A DNA stretch of 64,000 nucleotides from the NCBI GenBank assembly GCA_019321725.1, contig CM033109.1, positions 18,011,993 to 18,075,992 of the forward strand, written 5' to 3'. Both the position numbers and the translations under genes were made by a program. This document shows, in pieces, positions 11,202 to 22,445 of the stretch. Below the pieces are notes generated by a model, which had not been told where the DNA came from, ran no database searches, and worked only from the letters and a program-made list of their open reading frames with translations. This DNA comes from Paulownia fortunei (lineage: Eukaryota > Streptophyta > Magnoliopsida > Lamiales > Paulowniaceae). The first letter of the stretch is position 1, and every line of letters begins with the position of its first letter.

Positions 11202-13652
11202 TGCATTCGAATATTATTATTATAGTCGATATATTCCACTCATCTATTTCAATTTCAATTTTTTGTGACGAAAATTACGATTTTTAGTCTATCAAAATGA
11301 ACATGTATTTTTGTGTTCAAGATTTGTAGGATGTCGTTAGTAATAGATATATTTTTCCCAATGATATTTTCACATTATCTGCAGTACAAAAAAAAAAAGA
11401 ATTAAAGAGAATCAACAAAAGGATTCTCAAGTACTTATTGACACACGAGTATTTTCTAAGGATCATGGGAGCCAAAACTGCTAAAGCGGCATGAGATCAG
11501 GCATGTGATGAAAAGGTACATTGCCATTAAACTTCAAACTTTAAAAATGAAGTTTGAAAATTTAAAAATAAAAGATTTTGAGACCGCTAAAGATTACTAG
11601 TCAAAAGTAAATGAAATAGTTAATCAATTACACATTTATGGAGAGATATTCCTGAAAGTAAAGTTGCAAAAATTTTAATTATTTGTACAGAAAAATATGA
11701 TCCTATTATTGTAACTGTTGAAAAGTCCAAAGAAATAGATAAATTAACAACTACATAATTAATGGGCTCTTTAGAGGCTCATGAAAAAAAGACTAGAAAG
11801 GCATTATGAACATGACACATAAAATTTCTTTCAATCCAAAATCAATACGTAGTCTCAAAAATTTAAGAAAAGTGGAAGAAAATTTAATGAAGAAAAACAA
11901 ACAGATAATATTAGCAAGTTTCCTCCATGTGGTATTTGTAAAAGAAAAAATCATCTGGACAAAAGATGAAAGTATTTTCTTTCGTCTTGACAAAATCAAT
12001 ACAAAAATCAAAATTGAAAATGGTGTTCATATGGAGTCAACAGGCAAAAGCACCATTGATACAAAAAAGGGTAAGAAATATATCAATGAAGTTCTATTAG
12101 TCCCAATAGATCAAAACCTACTTAGGGACAAATGATGGAGAAAGGTTACTCCTTGCATTTTGAAGGAGATTCTTGCATTATTTATGATAAGCAAGATAAA
12201 ACCCTCATATTTGCAAAAATTAAAATGTGGGAGAATCGATGTTTTCCAATACAATGGAGATACGCCAACGAGACAATGATGAAGGCCCAAGTGGATGAGT
12301 CCTGGCTTTGGCATATAAGATTCAGTCACTTTAATTTTCATGCATTGAGGATTCTACAACAAAAGAATATGACGAGGGATTTATCAATAATAAAGGAGAT
12401 CAATCACGTCTACGAAGGATGCTTGCTTGGAAAACAACACCGACAATCATTTCCAACTGGAAAAGCTTGGAGAGCCATTGGAGCTAGTCCATACTGACAT
12501 TTGTGGATCAATGCATACTCTATCACATGAGCAGAACAAGTACTTTATCCTTTTCATTGATGACTATATCAGAATGACATGGGTTTATTTTCTACGTGAG
12601 AAATCTCAAGTATTTGAAGTTTTAAGAAGTTTAAAACCCATGTTGAAAAACAAAGTGGTTACTACATAAAGACAATAAAGGGCGATAGAGGTAAAGAATA
12701 TACAAATTCTATGAGGACAAAGGCCGGGAGCACCAACTCACCATCGGATATGCATCGGAATAAAACGGTGTCTCAGAAAAGAACACAACTGTAATGGAGA
12801 CAGCAAGAGCTATGCTAATGGAAAAGGGTTTACTAAAAACTTTCTGGACACAGACTGTAAGCACTGCAGTCTATATACTAAACAGATGTCCAACCAAAGT
12901 TGTACAAGACAAGACACCAATTAAAACTTGGAGTGGATGAAAACCATCAACAAAGCATCTAAGGGTTTTCAGCTGGATCTGCTATGCCCATGTTCCACAA
13001 GAAAAAAGGAGCAAGCTAGACGAGAAAACAAAAAAAGGAATCTTTTTAGGCTATAACACTCAATCAAAAGGCTATCGAGTCTACAACTTGGAAAAGAGAA
13101 AGCTAATCATCAGTCAAGATGTAAAATTCGACGAAGATGCTGCTTATAATTGGTAGAAAGAGCAAGTTGAAAGAAAAAGTATCAACCTACCCACCCTAGC
13201 ACAACCATAAGAAAGCAACAACCACCAGTAAGAGGCATCAAAACGAGCAATAATTAGAGGACTTGACACATCTCCAGATTCAACTCCAAAGAAGACTGAA
13301 TCACTTACAGAGATCTACCAGACGTGTAACTTGATGATCATTGAGCTAGATAGCTATGAAACAACTTCTAAACAAGACATTTGGAGAAAATCTATGGAAG
13401 AAAAAATAATGATGATCGAGAAGAATGAGATATGGGAACTACCTTCCAAAATATAAAGAAGCCATAAGAGTTAAATAGGTCTACAAGACAAAACTTAACT
13501 CTGATGGATTAATACAAAAATACAAAGCAAGACTAGTAGCAAAAGGATACTTGCAACAGTTTGGGGTTGACTACAATGAGACATTTGCTCTAATAGCCCA
13601 ACTTGACACAATATGAGCACTAATTGCACTAGCCGCACAAAAAAAGTGGAAG
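11202..13652 (+). pseudogene. Copia gag, protease, integrase and start of RT (left part)
   Basis: Gag remnants of the UBN2/copia type are seen at about 11520-11790 (LKMKFENLKIKDFE; EKYDPIIVTVEKSKE). A protease-end and pre-integrase region follows (MMEKGYSLHFEGDSCIIYD, from 12132; ...GCLLGKQHRQSFP near 12420-12455). The integrase core shows HTDICG with catalytic Asp near 12490, KGDRGKEY near 12687 and the Glu-bearing region near 12760-12800. The integrase C-terminal extension is near 13000-13150. RT begins by about 13440. Stops and frameshifts are frequent. The coding region stops at 13652 because of the solo LTR and resumes at 16194 in RT. Confidence 0.88.
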
Positions 13653-13963
13653 ATATTTGTAATACTCGAGTCTCACACTACTCACCTGGCCAATATAGTT
13701 CATACATTTTATGTCACGTATGTGTCATTGCATTTTAATTGATATTTCATAATACATTATATTTTATACGGCATTTAATAATTAAACTTTTAAAGTTATC
13801 ACCAATATTAGTTTCTAGAGTTTTTTAACCTAATTGGTTGAGTTGGTACTAAGATTAGAATTTAGGTGTCAACTATCAGATAATATTATGATACACGTAA
13901 GTGAAATGTGGCATCGTTGTGTTTATCGGTGTACGATAAACTATGTAAATAAATTAATTAAGG

Positions 13964-14003
13964 AGAAAATAATAATAGTAATAGTAATAATAATAATAAT
14001 AAA
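13964..14003 (+). repeat. AAT-type microsatellite
   Basis: An imperfect run of AAT and AGT triplets inside the solo LTR. The apparent ORF over it is repeat-driven. Confidence 0.7.
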
Positions 14004-14124
14004 AGAAAATAAGGATATTATCATATTAATTAAGAGGGTGTAATTTTTAATATAAAATAAATTTAGGGGCCTATAAATTAATATATATAAAAATAAATAA
14101 ATAATATTTTGTATTGATTATATA

Positions 14125-14410
14125 AAATATATATATATATAAATATAACATATATATAAGTATATGGTGTGTAATATAATACATATATATATATATGATG
14201 ACACGTGTAGTGTATACATATATACATGATTAGGATAAGCATATGTAGCGTATATATTATATTACATGTATATATGATAAGGATAAGCATATATATAATA
14301 TATTGTATTAGATTACTTTAATACTAATATTAAGGTTAAGTATATATATAATATATTAGATTAGATTTCTTTAATGCTAATGGTAAAGATAAGTATATAT
14401 AATATATTAT
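14125..14410. repeat. AT/TA-rich low-complexity tract
   Basis: Repeated ATATATAT blocks with interspersed GGATAAGCATAT motifs (14232, 14279 and a related AAGATAAGTATAT at 14386) suggest local duplication within the Tekay-type LTR. Open frames here are artefacts. Confidence 0.65.
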
Positions 14411-16020
14411 GTTACATTTATTACCTAAGTAATAACACACACTACACGAACACGCACGGCTAAAATAAAAACACCACACACACACGTCCGCACGGCAGCA
14501 AAGAAAGGAAAAGAAAACAAAACGAAGAAGAAATAGCACGAACAAATTTCAACCGTAGAAATTTGAGAAAATTTTGAGTAAGTCCCTTCTTATTTTTGTA
14601 CGGATAAAAATATATGTTTATGTAGTTTATTTCTAATTTGAAAGAAAGTTTTTGATCCAAGTTAATTAATTATCTACCTGTGAAATAATAACTAATATAC
14701 ACCTTTAATTTGAAATTAGTTACGAATCTTCAATTTTATTATCTTGTATTAATTGAATGACGGAGTTAATTAAATTGAGGGATTGATTAAGGATTATAAT
14801 ATATCAATTAAATAGTATTAGAATAAATTTAAGACAAAAAATTAAAGTATTTAAAGTGTTCTGATTGGGGTGAAATATAAAAATTTTAAGGTTTGATTGT
14901 TACTTAATTAAATTTAAGATTTAAGATCCCTTATGAAATTTGATATAGAAACTTATTGATTAAGAATGAAAATTAATATGTTATACTTTTACAGACCGCC
15001 TTATATCTAAGATTAGGGAGGAGAATCTTGTTAACCTTCAGTAGAATATCAAAGGTGGAAGGTAAGTGAAAATCCATTTGCAACTACAATGCATGGGCAT
15101 AGTATTTCTTGACTTATTTATATTAAATGTGATCCTTGTGTCTTGATGAGTATTATAAATATCTTATAGTGCATACGTTGTTTGGATGACAGGACATGTG
15201 ATTCACTGTGTTATTAAACATGCCATTCATCAATATTTACATGTGCATGCATAATACGTGCTCACAGTTGAGGTTTTGCATGCATAACATTATTTTTAGA
15301 AAGAAAATATTTTGGTTGGCCACTACTAGTTATACGAGGCCCATGTGTGGCTTATTTATATGATATTTGGGGCGCCGCGAGTGTTACTTTTCGGAGGATC
15401 ATAGAGGTTGACAAGGGGTGTGCCTCTAATGGTCACGAGAGGGTGGACCACTTGACTGTGCCCTTATTGACGCCGCCGGTGGGAATACTTCTAGAGGGTC
15501 ACAGGGGAAGACAGGGGTGGACCTTTGGTGATCCCAGGAGATGGTCCCCGGACTGTGTCTATCTGTTTATGGCCATGTGATTATTGATATTGTCGAGAAC
15601 TCTATCCGGTACATATAGGTAGGCCAAGGACCCAGTGATGAAAAATGATTTTTAAATGAAATGATTTTGATGCATGAGTTCGCATTCTTGTCATGATCTC
15701 ATAAAAATGCATTGCATTTATATTGGATTATTCCTTTCAGCATGCATGATTTTCATTTACTGAGTATTAACTCACGTAGTTCATGCATTGTAGGTGAGTT
15801 TGATGATACTTGAAGCCATAGACTTACTGAGCGAACGGTTGGAATTTCTACAGGTTCTGAGAATCAGTGTACATGGATAACGACCTGTCGGACTTGTTGT
15901 TAACTTATTTGATTTTGGAGTTTATTATATTAGGTTTTGGGATTTGTACTGTGTGTTATTTTTAAAACTTTTTTGTACATGGGTATGTAAATATTATGAT
16001 TGTTGTTGGTTCTCTGCAGG

Positions 16021-16041
16021 TATATATATATATATATATTA
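16021..16041. repeat. (TA)n microsatellite
   Basis: A run of TA dinucleotides of about 20 bases near the right end of the solo LTR. Confidence 0.8.
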
Positions 16042-16139
16042 GTTTGTGAGTGAGAAAAATAATTTATTATTTATTATGCTGTTACAGGAAATAAAAAAAT
16101 TTATACATGCACACAGGATTTATCATGTCAAAATTATTA

Positions 16140-16140
<1 letters not shown>

Positions 16141-16170
<30 letters not shown>

Positions 16171-16171
16171 A
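16141..16171. repeat. Compound (TA)n(TG)n microsatellite
   Basis: ATCTATATATATAT passes directly into a (GT) run just before the LTR terminus GGGGGTGTTACA. It is likely length-variable between individuals. Confidence 0.85.
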
Positions 16172-16193
16172 GTATTGGGGGTGTTACAATATT

Positions 16194-17409
16194 TCAGCTA
16201 GATGTGAAGTCAGCATTTCTAAATGGTTATCTTGAAAAAGAAATCTATGTTGAACAACCTTAAGGGTTCGTAGTACAAGGACAAGAAAACAAAGTTCTTA
16301 GACTAAAGAAAGACTCTATGGATTAAAACAAGCCCCACAGGCCTGGTATAGCAGAATCGACAATTACTTCATTGAGCTTGGATTTAGGAAAAGCAAAAGT
16401 GAGCCAACACTATATATCAAGACCCAAGGTATGAACGACACACTTATTGTCTCTCTATATGTTGATGATCTTATATACACAGGAAACAATGAAAACATGA
16501 TTGAGAAGTTCAAAGAAGACATGATGAAGACATTTGAGATGACTTATCTGGGGTTGATTTACTGTTTTCTCAAAGAGAGGATGAGAGGATGAAATCTTTA
16601 TCTCTCACAAAAAGTACATAGAAAGTCTACTAAAAAGGTTCAAGATGGAAGGTTGCAAGTTGCAACCAACTCCACTTCACAATAACAAAGCACTCAAGAA
16701 GGAAGATGGCTCACCAAAGATAGATGGCTCACAATTTCGAAGTCTGATCAAAAGCCTACTCTATCAAACAGCTACTTGACCAGACATTAGGTATGCAACT
16801 AGCCTCCTATCAAAATTCATGTAGAATCTAAGTCAAGTTCATTATGGAGCAACAAAACGAGTACTTTAATACTTACAAGGAATAAAGAACTATGGTATAT
16901 GATATAGATCCATGCCTGACTTAAGCTTAGCAAGGTATACTGATACTGCCCTGATTGGGCAGTATCAGTAGACGTAAGAAGAGTACCTCAAGTTACGCAT
17001 TCATACTGGGTTTAAGAATATTCTCTTGGGCATCTAAGAAGCAAGCAACAATTATACAATCATCAACTGAAGCAGAGTACATTGCATCAACAATGACTAT
17101 AAGTGAAGATATATGGTTGAAACATATACTTGAAGATATGGAGAGTCGCAAGATGAAGCTACAAAGATCTACTGTGACAGCAAGTCAGCAATAACAATGA
17201 TAAAAAATCCAATATTTCACAATAGAACTAAATATATCAGCATCAAATATTACTTTATCAGAGAAGTTGAAACGAACAAAAAAATAGAGCTCAAGCATTG
17301 CAAAACAAAAGAACAACTTGCAGACATTTTCACAAAAACATTTACACGAGGAAAGTTTGAAATACTATGCAGTATGATCGGAGTTACAGAAATGTGCACT
17401 AAAGAGGAG
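16194..17409 (+). pseudogene. Copia RT and RNase H (right part)
   Basis: This continues directly from 13652. It holds the RT segment LDVKSAFLNGYLEKE, then the catalytic box SLYVDDLIYTG (about 16450-16485) with both Asp residues intact, and RT thumb (KKYIESLLKRFKMEG). RNase H follows at about 16930-17400, with SSTEAEYIAS near 17062 and the terminal HNRTKYISIKYYFIREV and QLADIFTK segments. At least two frameshifts (near 16300 and 16560) and several stops inactivate it. A purine-rich AAAGAGGAG at 17401-17409 just before the 3' LTR serves as the polypurine tract. Confidence 0.9.
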
Positions 17410-17840
17410 TATTAAAATTGTTGTCCATTTCTAGAATAGCCTAGAATAACCATTTCAAGAAAAGTCTAGACTATAAGTGTGGTGGAGAAATAATGCAGTA
17501 AAAAAATGGGAGAAGAAAAGCCTACAAGAAATAATCCTAGTCACAATTAAAGTCGGTGGAAGAAAGCATGAGAACCGACTTTCACTTGTATAAATAGGGA
17601 ATGATAGTTGCTTAATAGATAGGCCATAATCAAGGCAAGAAATAAAAACTATAATTAGTCTTCCACTAAGATATTTCAATTTTGCCCCTGCAGCCTTTCA
17701 ATCATCCCATCTAAATCATCAAATCACTTTGCTTCTCTCATTTGCCTACCAATAACATTTACACACCTATTTCCACTTTTTATATTACATAATCAAATAG
17801 ATACTCCAATTTTGATTCTAATTCTTTTTATACTATTGGC
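17410..17840 (+). repeat. 3' LTR of short-LTR copia element
   Basis: The LTR begins TATTAAAATTG (G of the TG terminus mutated to A). It matches the 5' LTR through TTTGCCTACCAATA and CACCTATTTCCACTTTTTATATTAC. After about 17830 the match is lost, so the right boundary is uncertain and the terminal 60-70 bases may be deleted. It keeps about 60 bp (around 17660-17735) missing from the 5' LTR, showing independent change after insertion. Confidence 0.85.
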
Positions 17841-20229
17841 TAATTTTTACTTTAAAATACAAAATAACTTTTTTTGTGAAGAATAAATATTAAATGGGAG
17901 ATGCAAATTCCAGTCACAGCTACCAATATAGTCATCTAATTGTAGCCTTGTCAAACAAAGTGCACTCAGAGCAACAGCAAAGTCAACTGGCGCACGAACA
18001 GTTTTGATTTCACAATTTGTTGCATTTTAGGGCTTAAATCAACATGGTGTTAGGGCCTTAACTATGCTGGTCTTCTGATGTCACTAGAACCACTAGGAAA
18101 CCTAACAGAATAAGGCATTTTAGCAGGTCATCAATGTGAATGGCAAAATGCCTTTTGCAGACTATATTCAACCAAAAGGACTGAAGAATATGAAGCAACT
18201 TAATCTCACAAATCTCAAAAGACATCCATGAGAAAATGTCGAATGAAATGAAAAATTATTCGTGCAAATCAAATATTCTCTTTCAATGTCGGAAAGATAG
18301 GAGTATGCTCGAGACATTGAGAGCAATAGTCAGTTTTTTCTTTATGCCGTAAATTAAAGTTCTATATTTAAACAAACTACATGAAAGGTTTAGTCTTCTA
18401 GCTTCTCCACCAATTGCATATGCTTGCACATTTGGCGACTTGGGGTCAGAATGATACTCATTCTTCACGGGATGTCTTTCTATCTTTCTTTTTTCTTTTG
18501 AGTGATTCGTAGATTGTCTTACAAAGACCTATAAGAATTATCAGAGAATACAATTTCAGGAATTTCCTTAGCATAAGTTAGACAAGTATGACTCTATTGT
18601 GACTATTGTCTTTTTAACAATAGGTACTAACAATGGCCTCATTCCTAAACATCATCAGATTCTTGAACAACTCAATACTGCACAAAACTATCAAAGAATA
18701 CAAATAAACAAATACAATGAAAAACAGTGTAAAGCCTTAATCGAAAACATTCTTCCTAAGAATTTCATGAACTCATCTTTATCCTCCAAATGGTTTACTC
18801 CTATCTTTTGGGAGAAAGGCTTTGGGTTCTATTGCAGAAAACGTGGGAGTGTAGGAACCTGGGTATGTTGGGAAATAGCAATCAAAAGAAAGTATAACAG
18901 AAATATGATCAATTATGACAATGTAGTCTTGCCACTGGATATAATAATAAGTATGCACTGAATTTGCAGATTTAGAGGCACCACTTGCAATAACAACTAT
19001 CAAGTCCTTTCCCTGTCACCATTTCACTACTTATCTAAAGTTACTCGATTAAGAAATTTGGCTCAATAGACTTCTGAAGAAAGTTTCTCATTATTAGCCT
19101 ATCTTTCAAAGTTCCTGCAAAACCAAACTAATCCTCAATTTTTTAACTGTTTAAGTATAACTTTTGTGTTTTAGAATACTGATACTATATTGGATATGGA
19201 CATCAATGTCTATTTGAAGTACTAAAGTAACAGTGCTCAGTTTATTAACACCAATAGCATAACTAGATAACACCTTTTTCTTTTGACCTCTTTATGTACA
19301 AACTTTGTCCTGGTTTTCTCATTAAAGTGCATCACTCAGTTTCCAAATGATATGAAGTCTGAGTCCAGTAGGAACATCAGATAATGGAGGCTGTTTCTCA
19401 AATCAGAATCATTGTGAAAGACCACAGCATGAGGAATGTTTAGAGTCTTGCATTCCAGTACATATAGCTCTTCCACCCTCTCAGGAAAGTTCTAGTCTAG
19501 GGAAGGTTTGTTTGATATAAATTAGTACGTTCAGTTCTCCAGAACTCAAACTAGAAGATAAAATTGAACTCACATGACAAAAAGATACTAGTTACTCGCC
19601 TCTAATTGCTCCAGCAAAGTGATTTATACCTTCAATTTTACAGCCACTTCCAGGCTTCCAGCAATAGAAGATATAATTTCATACACTAAGATATACAACA
19701 TTCAGTAATTTATATGAGTATGAGATTAAAACATTTGTTCCACTACAAGCTGATCAAAATTTTAGTGAAACTCCTTTCCACGTCTAACAACAATAAGACA
19801 GAAGAAAAATTAATTTGGGATGAAAAAGTGAGACTTGTATAGCATTCATCCATTTTCTGATGGTTCTTCTATTCCAACACAATTACATGGCAATTTCACA
19901 TGTTCAATTAGACTTTTTTGATCATATATCTTAGCAAGGATGAGGAACTGCATTTTCCCACTTAACCTCTGCTATCACTAATAAAAAGCTAAATACAATC
20001 AAGATTAAAGTTGCATATTGTGAATTCTCAAAAGGAAAAAAATAACACTTAAATTTCCAAAAATCCCCTCAATTATGTTTTCCATACTCATTTCTCTGGA
20101 GTTTTCCTTTAGTATCAAATGCTAACAAAGATTATGCTAAATAGCTGGTTATTCTCCTCAATGAATCTCCATATAAATCCCTTGAAAATGTCCAAACTCC
20201 ATAGATAAGTAATTCTCCACAAGCATCAA
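17841..20229. other. Gene-poor stretch; possible eroded exons on the minus strand
   Basis: No complete gene could be built. On the minus strand several open stretches read like protein rather than repeat: about 18010-17830 (NCEIKTVRAPVDFAVALSAL), 18470-18370 (ERHPVKNEYHSDPKSPNV), 19032-18960 (GKDLIVVIASGASKSANS, preceded by a possible acceptor GACAG) and about 19490-19340 (FPERVEELYVLECKTLNIP). I do not recognise a family, and consistent donor/acceptor pairs joining them were not found. They may be remains of a decayed gene or chance. The plus-strand open frame at 18599-18961 has no recognisable motif. Confidence 0.3.
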
Positions 20230-20413
20230 AGGGGCGGATTACAACTTGCAACCATTTCTCACAGATACAGGTAACCATAAAATGGATGGAGCTATAATGA
20301 AACTCTCACACCAGCCAAGAACAACTAAAGAAAGAACAATGTTCACTACAATGTAATGCAAACAATTTACCATCATCAAAGTTGCAGAAAGATAAAGCTC
20401 TGTGATAATGTAA

Positions 20414-21087
20414 TCAGTCTGCTTCATCCACCACATCATCTTCTTCAATCTTCTGTCCAAAGCCTCTGGGCCCAGCTCTAGCTCTAGCTCTAACTTTCCC
20501 CTTTTTGCCACTTTTCTTCTTCTTAACAGCCTCTTCTTTCTCAAATTTCTCTCTCTCCCTTTTCTGCAAGAAGTCTGTCACACCTATGTAGATAACCTGA
20601 GAATTCCAAAACATTCAATGAAAATCAACAACACCCCACTTGCCAAAATCACATCCTTTGAGTCACTAACAGTCAGAATACAAGTAATTCAGCTTCTATA
20701 TCATAAAAATGCAAGAAAAAATCTCACCCCAATGGTAAGAATGGATAAACCGATGAAGGCAATTAAAAGAAGAGCTGATATGATAGTGGAAACACCATCA
20801 TCACTTGTGGAAACTATTTCTTGAGAAATCTCAACTGGGCTTGCTTCTGAAAGCAAAATATTTCCATTAATAGCAGAAAGTTTCCTGCATTTGGTGGTTT
20901 TTGGCCTAACTGCATCCGGTAAATTGAGATAATAGGATCTTTTTCTTGAAAATTGAGCGGATGGAAATGTAAGTATGGGACCGTATAATGGAGAAAATGA
21001 GTTCTGGGCAGCTAATAAATAAAGAGGTTTAGGCTTGAAAATCAAAGAGAGAGTAGGTGGAGACAAAGGTGCAGATGATGCAGCCAT
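20414..21087 (-). CDS. Two-exon gene for a predicted plastid-targeted single-pass membrane protein
   Basis: The protein is built from exon 1 (21087-20728, 120 codons) and exon 2 (20596-20414, 60 codons plus stop), giving 180 residues. The intron (20727-20597, 131 bp) has GTGAGA at its 5' end and TTCTCAG at its 3' end, in phase 0. Residues 1-70 are rich in Ser, Ala, Pro and basic residues with almost no acidic ones (MAASSAPLSPPTLSL...), as in chloroplast transit peptides. Residues about 100-127 form one hydrophobic helix that spans the splice site (...LLLIAFIGLSILTIG/VIYIG). A charged Lys/Glu-rich segment follows (130-155), then an Arg/Gly-rich GPRGFGQK motif (162-169) and an acidic tail. The match of hydrophobic helix and splice phase argues that this is a real gene. 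I cannot name the family. A thylakoid or envelope location is inference. It is the only intact-looking host gene in the window. Confidence 0.82.
20597..20727 (-). other. Intron of the plastid-protein gene
   Basis: A 131-bp intron with GT...AG ends on the minus strand (donor G/GTGAGA after codon 120; acceptor TTCTCAG before GTTATC). It is AT-rich like most dicot introns. Reading through it instead would stop the protein after eight extra codons (VRFFLAFL). Confidence 0.8.
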
Positions 21088-21245
21088 GTTTACTATTTGC
21101 TAATCCTTACTCATCCTCTCTGTGCCTGACAGTTGGGAGATGATGGGCTTACCCAGTTTTACCCACTCGTTTAGAACTTTGTATCCAAAGATTTATGGGA
21201 CAAATGAATTAAAATTATTTGAATTTTCATTCTTTCTCCTACGTT

Positions 21246-21258
21246 TTTATATTATAAA
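21246..21258 (-). promoter_or_regulatory. Possible TATA box upstream of the plastid-protein gene
   Basis: The minus strand reads TATAATATAAA about 160 bases upstream of the ATG at 21087, leaving room for a 5' UTR of about 130 bases. The surroundings are AT-rich, so the match may be chance. Confidence 0.3.
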
Positions 21259-22154
21259 TATAATTTGACTGAACATTATTTTTAGATAAAAATTGAAAAA
21301 ATAAAAATTTTCTTTATATTTTTGAAAAATTGTTTTAAAAGTATTAGTTGTTAGTCTAGTCATATATGGGAAAAAAATTCCCATTAATACATATGAGTAT
21401 ATTATAAAATTTTATTAAAAGTTATGATGCAAAATTCAGCTAAACTTATAAAAAACGATAATATACGAATTCATAGGCATATGGGTAAAAAATAAATGTA
21501 AAAATATTGTTCGGGATTGTACTTATACTTATTTTTAAGTTAAGCAAAAAATATTTTATATATATTTCTATATTATTGAATTTATCATTATGACAAAACT
21601 TAGATATAACTATTAAATAATAATTAACATTGTTATCACTTATTAGAATTTTAATTTTTATTTATATGATATTCAATTAGTGCTTATAATAATTTTTGTA
21701 TAATTTTTAAATTTAGTTAAATATTATGAATACTTATTAAAATAGAGTATAATTCGTCAAATATTATATAGAATAAGTATAATTCATGTATTAAATATTT
21801 TATCTTAAAAGAACGAGTATTATTCGATAAGTTTAACATGTATATAAAAAATAAAATTATTTTTTAATTATTTGCACATACGTATATTTAGGATGAGCAT
21901 TCAAGTATAGTTATTTGGTCCCGACCCTAGCTAATCAATTTTTTCTAGGGTATTTGAAACCCGACCTTAAAATTTTGGCTCGATATCTTAGTTGGTACCG
22001 TACTATTTGGGTATACAAAATAAATTTTAAATATAAAAAGAAAAATATAAACCCAAAGTGCCCTAAATTATTTTTAAAGCTTACAACCGCCAACCCCCAA
22101 CTCCAAGGCCAACCAGGTTTGTAGAAGAGAAGACCAAACAAATTAGTCGAAAAA
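21259..22154. other. AT-rich intergenic stretch
   Basis: No gene or recognisable element. The small open frames at 21915-22141 on both strands overlap and show no motif. Confidence 0.45.
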
Positions 22155-22281
22155 GAGGAGGAAGAAGAAGAAGATGATGAAAGACAATGGGAGATAAAGA
22201 AAGAAGAAAAAGAAGAGGAGAAAAAGAAAGAAAGCAGAAAAAAAAGAAAGAAGAGATAGAAAGAAGAAGAAGAAGAAAAAA
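22155..22281 (+). repeat. GAA-rich purine tract
   Basis: An almost pure purine run of GAA, GAAA and AGAAG units. The Lys/Arg/Glu-rich reading frame over it (22187 onwards) is a composition artefact. Confidence 0.75.
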
Positions 22282-22285
22282 TAGA

Positions 22286-22442
22286 TTAGTATGTACTGAG
22301 ATACTAATGCAATGGATTTTTAAAAATATAAATAAAAATAGATATTATATATCGCATAAAATTGGGTTAGTATGTACTGAGATACTAACGCAATGGAATT
22401 TCAAAAATATAAATAAAAATAGATATTACATATCGGATACAT
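22286..22442. repeat. 81-bp tandem duplication
   Basis: TTAGTATGTACTGAGATACT occurs at 22286 and 22367. Both are followed by the same AAAAATATAAATAAAAATAG and GATATTA-ATATCG strings, differing at only a few bases. Two copies of an 81-bp unit, the second slightly short. It abuts the start of LTR-like sequence near 22446. Confidence 0.85.
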
Positions 22443-22445
22443 AAT

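Larger units (their letters stand above)
13658..16188. mobile_element. Solo LTR, probably Tekay/Del chromovirus (2.53 kb)
   Basis: The insert begins TGTAATACTCGAG and ends GGGGGTGTTACA. The flanking five bases ATATT are present at 13653-13657 and again at 16189-16193. Removing the insert and one ATATT restores the copia RT reading KWKIFQLDVKSAFLNG. Long LTRs with TGTAA...TTACA ends and a TTTACTGAGT...TTAACTCAC segment (here about 15757-15800) are usual in plant Tekay/Del gypsy elements. That assignment is from knowledge of the family, not from an internal domain. AT repeats (14130-14410) and a TATA/TG microsatellite (16141-16170) lie inside. There is no coding region. Confidence 0.92.

Noticed and set aside
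14078..14660. Several minus-strand open frames rich in Tyr and Ile
   Set aside because: They are products of the TA-rich low-complexity tract inside the solo LTR.
18599..18961. Plus-strand open frame of 120 codons
   Set aside because: No recognisable domain, and the opposite strand has an equally open stretch, so coding strand cannot be supported.
22187..22444. Lys/Arg/Glu-rich open frame of 85 codons
   Set aside because: It is a translation of the GAA tract and the tandem repeat, with no motif or gene context.
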